From Gemmatimonadota bacterium (GTDB lineage Bacteria > Latescibacterota > UBA2968 > UBA8231): a stretch of 64,000 nucleotides of DNA. The notes beneath the pieces are model-generated. The model searched no databases. It was not told the origin of the DNA and saw only the letters and a list, made by a program, of their open reading frames with translations. Location of the stretch: the NCBI GenBank assembly GCA_009841115.1, contig VXML01000037.1:1-64000 (forward strand), read 5' to 3'. A program made the position numbers and the translations under genes. Below, piece by piece: positions 61,503-64,000 of the stretch (its first letter is position 1; every line of letters begins with the position of its first letter).

Positions 61503-62303
61503 TTACTGGCCATCGGCAACGCCAGGCAGGGTCGAGGTGCTGAGCAGACCGCCATCGACATCGAGCGCAACTCCTGTCAAAAAGGACGATTCTTCGGCGA
61601 GGAAAAACATAATGGCATTGACGACATCGTCCTCGGTGGGGTTGCGGCCGAGCGGGATGTTCGCCGCCGTCGCGGCGAGGATCGCTGCGCGCGTTGCGCC
61701 AGTGGTCTGTTGTTTGTAGGCGAGCACCTCCTGGCCCATACCGGTGGTCGAGACGCCGACCGGACAGACGCAGTTGACGGTGACGCCGTCGGGGGCTAGT
61801 TCGCCAGCCAGCGCCTTGCTCAGGCCGACGACTCCGGCCTTGGCGGCGCAATAGGAGGCAATCAGCGCGTAGCCTATCTTGGACACGTCCGAGCCGATAT
61901 TGACGATGCGACCGCGCTGACCGCTTTGGCGCAGAAGTGGGGCAGCGGCCTGGCAGCAGAGGAAAACCCCCTTGAGATCGATGTCGATGACCCGGTCCCA
62001 ATCCGCTTCAGTGGTTTCTGCCAAGGAGCTAAAGTGGATGACGCCGGCAGAATTGACGAGAGTGTCCAAGCCTCCGAAGTGCGTTTGGCAGGCGGCTACG
62101 GTCTGTTGGACGGATGTCGGCGAGGTGACATCAAGCACTAGGGGCAGCACGCGGTCGCTGTGCAATTCGTCGGCTGTCGCCCGCAGTTTTTCGCTGTCGA
62201 TATCGGCGATGGCGACTTGGGCACCTTGGGCGAGCAGGGCCTTGGCGGTGCCCAGACCGAAGCCGCTGGCTCCGCCGGTGATCAGCGCGCGTCTAGGTTT
62301 CAA
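61503..62303 (-). CDS. SDR-family oxidoreductase (glucose/ribitol dehydrogenase-like)
   Basis: 266 residues: ITGGASGFGLGTAKALLAQG binds NAD(P), NSAGVIH is the structural Asn motif, and NIGSDVSKIGYALIASYCAAKAGV gives Ser, Tyr and Lys of the active site. FLAEESSFLTGVALDVDGGLLS is the normal C-terminus. Substrate unknown; the ending resembles sugar or 3-oxoacyl dehydrogenases. The gene sits between two identical 37-bp repeats, and its 3' end is duplicated at 59159-59285. Confidence 0.92.
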   Translation of the reverse strand: MKPRRALITGGASGFGLGTAKALLAQGAQVAIADIDSEKLRATADELHSDRVLPLVLDVTSPTSVQQTVAACQTHFGGLDTLVNSAGVIHFSSLAETTEADWDRVIDIDLKGVFLCCQAAAPLLRQSGQRGRIVNIGSDVSKIGYALIASYCAAKAGVVGLSKALAGELAPDGVTVNCVCPVGVSTTGMGQEVLAYKQQTTGATRAAILAATAANIPLGRNPTEDDVVNAIMFFLAEESSFLTGVALDVDGGLLSTSTLPGVADGQ

Positions 62304-62312
62304 AGTGATATT

Positions 62313-62349
62313 TCTCGCTTCTCAACGAAAGCCTGCGCCTCTATTCGGG
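62313..62349. repeat. 37-bp direct repeat flanking the SDR gene, copy 2
   Basis: Covers the 3' tip of intact yhbY and the bases after it. The pair encloses 843 bp that contain only the SDR gene, consistent with its insertion or duplication by recombination between repeats. Confidence 0.9.
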
Positions 62350-62652
62350 CAGCGCGATTTGGGGGTCGTCGGGGTCAGGGCGGTAGAGGAGCAGCGTGTT
62401 GCCCAAGACTTGCACTAGGTGTGACTCGGTAGCAGCGGCAAGCTGCTCGCCGGCTTCGCGACGGTCAAGAGGACTGTTGCGCTCGCATCGCACCTTGACC
62501 AACTCGCTATTGGCGTAGGCTTCATTGAGCGAGCGGATAACGGCGACCGAAAGGCCCTCTTTGCCCAAGTACACGGTCGGGCGCAGTGAGTTGCCTAAAC
62601 CGCGTAAGTAGCGGCGGTCTTTGCCGCGGAGCTTAGGTGGGGAATCTGTCAT
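62341..62652 (-). CDS. yhbY: CRS1-YhbY-domain RNA-binding protein
   Basis: 103 residues: LRGKDRRYLRGLGNSLRPTVYLGKEGLSVAVIRSLNEAYANSELVKVRC carries the GxxG RNA-binding loop (LGKEG) of the CRM fold. YhbY joins pre-50S ribosomal particles. The intact gene lies downstream of the toxin-antitoxin genes; a broken copy is at 60601-60895. Confidence 0.93.
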   Translation of the reverse strand: MTDSPPKLRGKDRRYLRGLGNSLRPTVYLGKEGLSVAVIRSLNEAYANSELVKVRCERNSPLDRREAGEQLAAATESHLVQVLGNTLLLYRPDPDDPQIALPE

Positions 62653-62681
62653 GGTCTATAGGCTCTATCTGTAGCGGCTTG

Positions 62682-63005
62682 TTAAGCTCTGACGGATATG
62701 ACTTGCCCTTTCTCGATTGTTCTCAGTACGGTATTGACTTGATTCATCAGCGGCTCGAGATCTTCGTAGCGATTGCTCTTCGCCTCCAACAACACGATAC
62801 CCATCTTAATCTCGCTGAGGTTTTGCTGCTGCGGAATACCTTGGTCCATTGTGACCAAGACATCGAATTCGCTCTCCGCGCTCTTCAACAATTCTCCTTT
62901 CTCCTTTCCCTTCCAACCCCGATAGCCAACCGTAATAACTTCGACTCCCTCCTCAAAAAGTGGCCTCAGTTTGTACGGTATGTTCTCGTCAAGCAGCACG
63001 CGCAT
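62682..63005 (-). CDS. DUF5615 PIN-like toxin
   Basis: 107 residues: MRVLLDENIPYKLRPLFE and DVLVTMDQGIPQQQNL are the acidic PIN-like motifs of DUF5615. Paired with a DUF433 gene, this is a known toxin-antitoxin type (VapBC-like). RNase activity is assumed. It overlaps the antitoxin gene by 17 bp. Confidence 0.9.
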   Translation of the reverse strand: MRVLLDENIPYKLRPLFEEGVEVITVGYRGWKGKEKGELLKSAESEFDVLVTMDQGIPQQQNLSEIKMGIVLLEAKSNRYEDLEPLMNQVNTVLRTIEKGQVISVRA

Positions 63006-63201
63006 CCGCTACTTCCAGCGTCATCTTTAGATAGGAGACAGCTTGTTCACGTGATACAGTGGGGAAATCTTCAAGAAACTTGTCGAGTGAGTCCCCAGAG
63101 ACAATATGCTGAATCAAAATTTCAACGGGAACGCGGGTTTCGGCAAAAACTAAGGCACCGTTCATAACCGCCGGATTACGAGAGATAATTGCCTTCTTCA
63201 T
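62989..63201 (-). CDS. DUF433 antitoxin
   Basis: 70 residues: ISRNPAVMNGALVFAETRVPVEILIQHIVSGDSLDKFLEDFPTVSREQAVSYL is the DUF433 winged-helix core. It binds DNA and neutralises the PIN-like toxin encoded just downstream. Its start has GGAGGTT in the leader. Confidence 0.92.
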   Translation of the reverse strand: MKKAIISRNPAVMNGALVFAETRVPVEILIQHIVSGDSLDKFLEDFPTVSREQAVSYLKMTLEVADARAA

Positions 63202-63314
63202 GGGGTGAACCTCCGTCTCTAAGGCAGAAGTGCAAATTACAATAGCCTAGGTATTGAATATAGACGTGCCCGCCGCCCTGTCGAGTTGGAACGCTTTTTG
63301 CGGTTGGACTTGGT

Positions 63315-64000
63315 ATGTCTGCGAGCAAAAAGACGCTCCGGCGGCCCGCGCTGTGGATGGCCCTCGGTTTCGGAATCGGCATTTTCCTGGGGCGGACTGT
63401 GGAGATAGGCTTGGCCGCAGCGGCGGTCCTGAGCGGGTTGACACTTATCGGCGCGACCGCAGGCTTCTATCGCAAGGCGCGTTGGACGGGTTGGATGGTG
63501 TGGGTGGCCGTCGTCCTGCTAGGTGCGCTGCGTTACCACATCGACACAGCTCTGTCCCCTTTGCCGCACCTAGTCGCGCTCGAGGTCTTTGGCCAGCGCG
63601 GCATAATCACCGGGCGCATCGTCCAAGAACCAGAGCGCAGCGACGAGCGAGTACACTTTGTCATAGAATTGGAACAGGTAGTCGCCGACAGCGCCATCTA
63701 CCACTTGAGCGGACAGGTATTGGTCACAGTAAAAGACGCGTACTTGCCAGCCGATTACGGCGACTGCGTGTCCCTGCGCGGGAGGCTGCAACGGCCCCGT
63801 GCGATGCGAAATCCTGGTGCCTTCGACTACCGAGCCTTTTTGGCCCAGCAGGACATCTACGGCACGCTCTTCATCGGCCAACCCGAACAGGTCGTTTCCG
63901 TAGAGCACTTGCCCGGGCACTGGCTATACGAGGGTGTGGTGCTGCCCCTCAGACGCGCCGTGCGCCAGAGCATTGAACGCAACCTTTCAGGAGCGCCAGC
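63315..64000 (+). CDS. comEC: ComEC/Rec2-family DNA uptake protein, 5' part (runs off the window)
   Basis: From the ATG at 63315 the frame stays open for 228 residues to the window end. After two N-terminal membrane segments (LWMALGFGIGIFLG, GWMVWVAVVLLGALRYHI) comes a DUF4131-type region: FGQRGIITGRIVQEPERSDERVHFVIELEQV and LRGRLQRPRAMRNPGAFDYRAFLAQQDIYGTLFIG, the hallmark of ComEC. It should form the inner-membrane channel for natural transformation. An overlapping open frame at 63254-63976 is only its shadow. Confidence 0.88.
   Translation, partial: MSASKKTLRRPALWMALGFGIGIFLGRTVEIGLAAAAVLSGLTLIGATAGFYRKARWTGWMVWVAVVLLGALRYHIDTALSPLPHLVALEVFGQRGIITGRIVQEPERSDERVHFVIELEQVVADSAIYHLSGQVLVTVKDAYLPADYGDCVSLRGRLQRPRAMRNPGAFDYRAFLAQQDIYGTLFIGQPEQVVSVEHLPGHWLYEGVVLPLRRAVRQSIERNLSGAP

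Noticed and set aside
63254-63976. A 240-codon frame near the right edge
   Set aside because: It overlaps comEC in another frame, is Arg/Pro-rich and shows no domain; the comEC frame is open to the window end and has clear homology.

Overview
The window comes from a GC-rich bacterium, probably of the FCB-like or uncultivated free-living phyla (Latescibacterota or Poribacteria would fit, but this is an inference). The clues are a giant fibronectin/cadherin-like repeat protein with a C-terminal FlgD/Por-type sorting domain (PNPFNPTT), TonB, a class I lysyl-tRNA synthetase, a eukaryote-type HisA, many sugar-acid and phytanoyl-dioxygenase enzymes, and a bacterial microcompartment (BMC) operon. 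No rRNA, convincing tRNA or CRISPR array was found.

Layout. 1-6442: the 3' part of a giant secreted repeat protein with a perfect 762-bp internal duplication. 6557-11088: an oxidoreductase pair, rsmD, an enolase-superfamily enzyme and HisA. 11167-19442: a defence island with an ATPase/TOPRIM pair, a small gene, an AT-rich type II restriction-modification pair bounded by 75-bp direct repeats, and a large type IIG restriction-methylase. 19458-26615: a divergent Nramp transporter, an Rpn-type relic, a sugar isomerase, fructose-bisphosphatase, a second enolase-superfamily enzyme, two phytanoyl-CoA dioxygenase-like enzymes and SUI1. 26616-32959: TonB and a manganese-type ABC operon whose two permeases carry DtxR-like tails, divergent from mntR, then a LON-domain protein. 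33119-36319: a PcfJ-like protein, an orphan HigA, two TIR proteins and an HNH nuclease.

36316-46291 is the most unusual part. It is a compact BMC operon read leftward from 45025: CoA-acylating aldehyde dehydrogenase, pentameric vertex protein, PduL, a tandem BMC protein, a BMC-H, a Cys-rich protein with a EutT-like LTP(S/T)A module, a two-domain BMC protein, a single polypeptide with FOUR BMC domains, a DHDPS-family aldolase carrying the same LTPSA module, a FAD oxidoreductase and a second DHDPS-like enzyme. A fumarylacetoacetase-family hydrolase diverges from it and an L-rhamnose mutarotase follows. No diol dehydratase, glycyl-radical enzyme, ammonia lyase, class II aldolase or alcohol dehydrogenase is visible. 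My model is a metabolosome in which the aldolase splits a 2-keto-3-deoxy sugar acid (perhaps from L-rhamnose or L-fucose) into pyruvate and an aldehyde such as lactaldehyde, which PduP and PduL convert to acyl-CoA and acyl-phosphate.

46292-54415: a structured intergenic stretch, a small HTH gene, an M28 peptidase/AAC(3) fusion, an OPT-like membrane protein, a propeller lipoprotein and a TPR protein. 54537-59078: infA, class I lysS, a DUF72 protein, and a GntR/membrane-protein pair. 59079-64000: a scrambled area with a duplicated SDR-yhbY block, a broken STAND-type gene, two toxin-antitoxin pairs and the start of comEC, which runs off the window.
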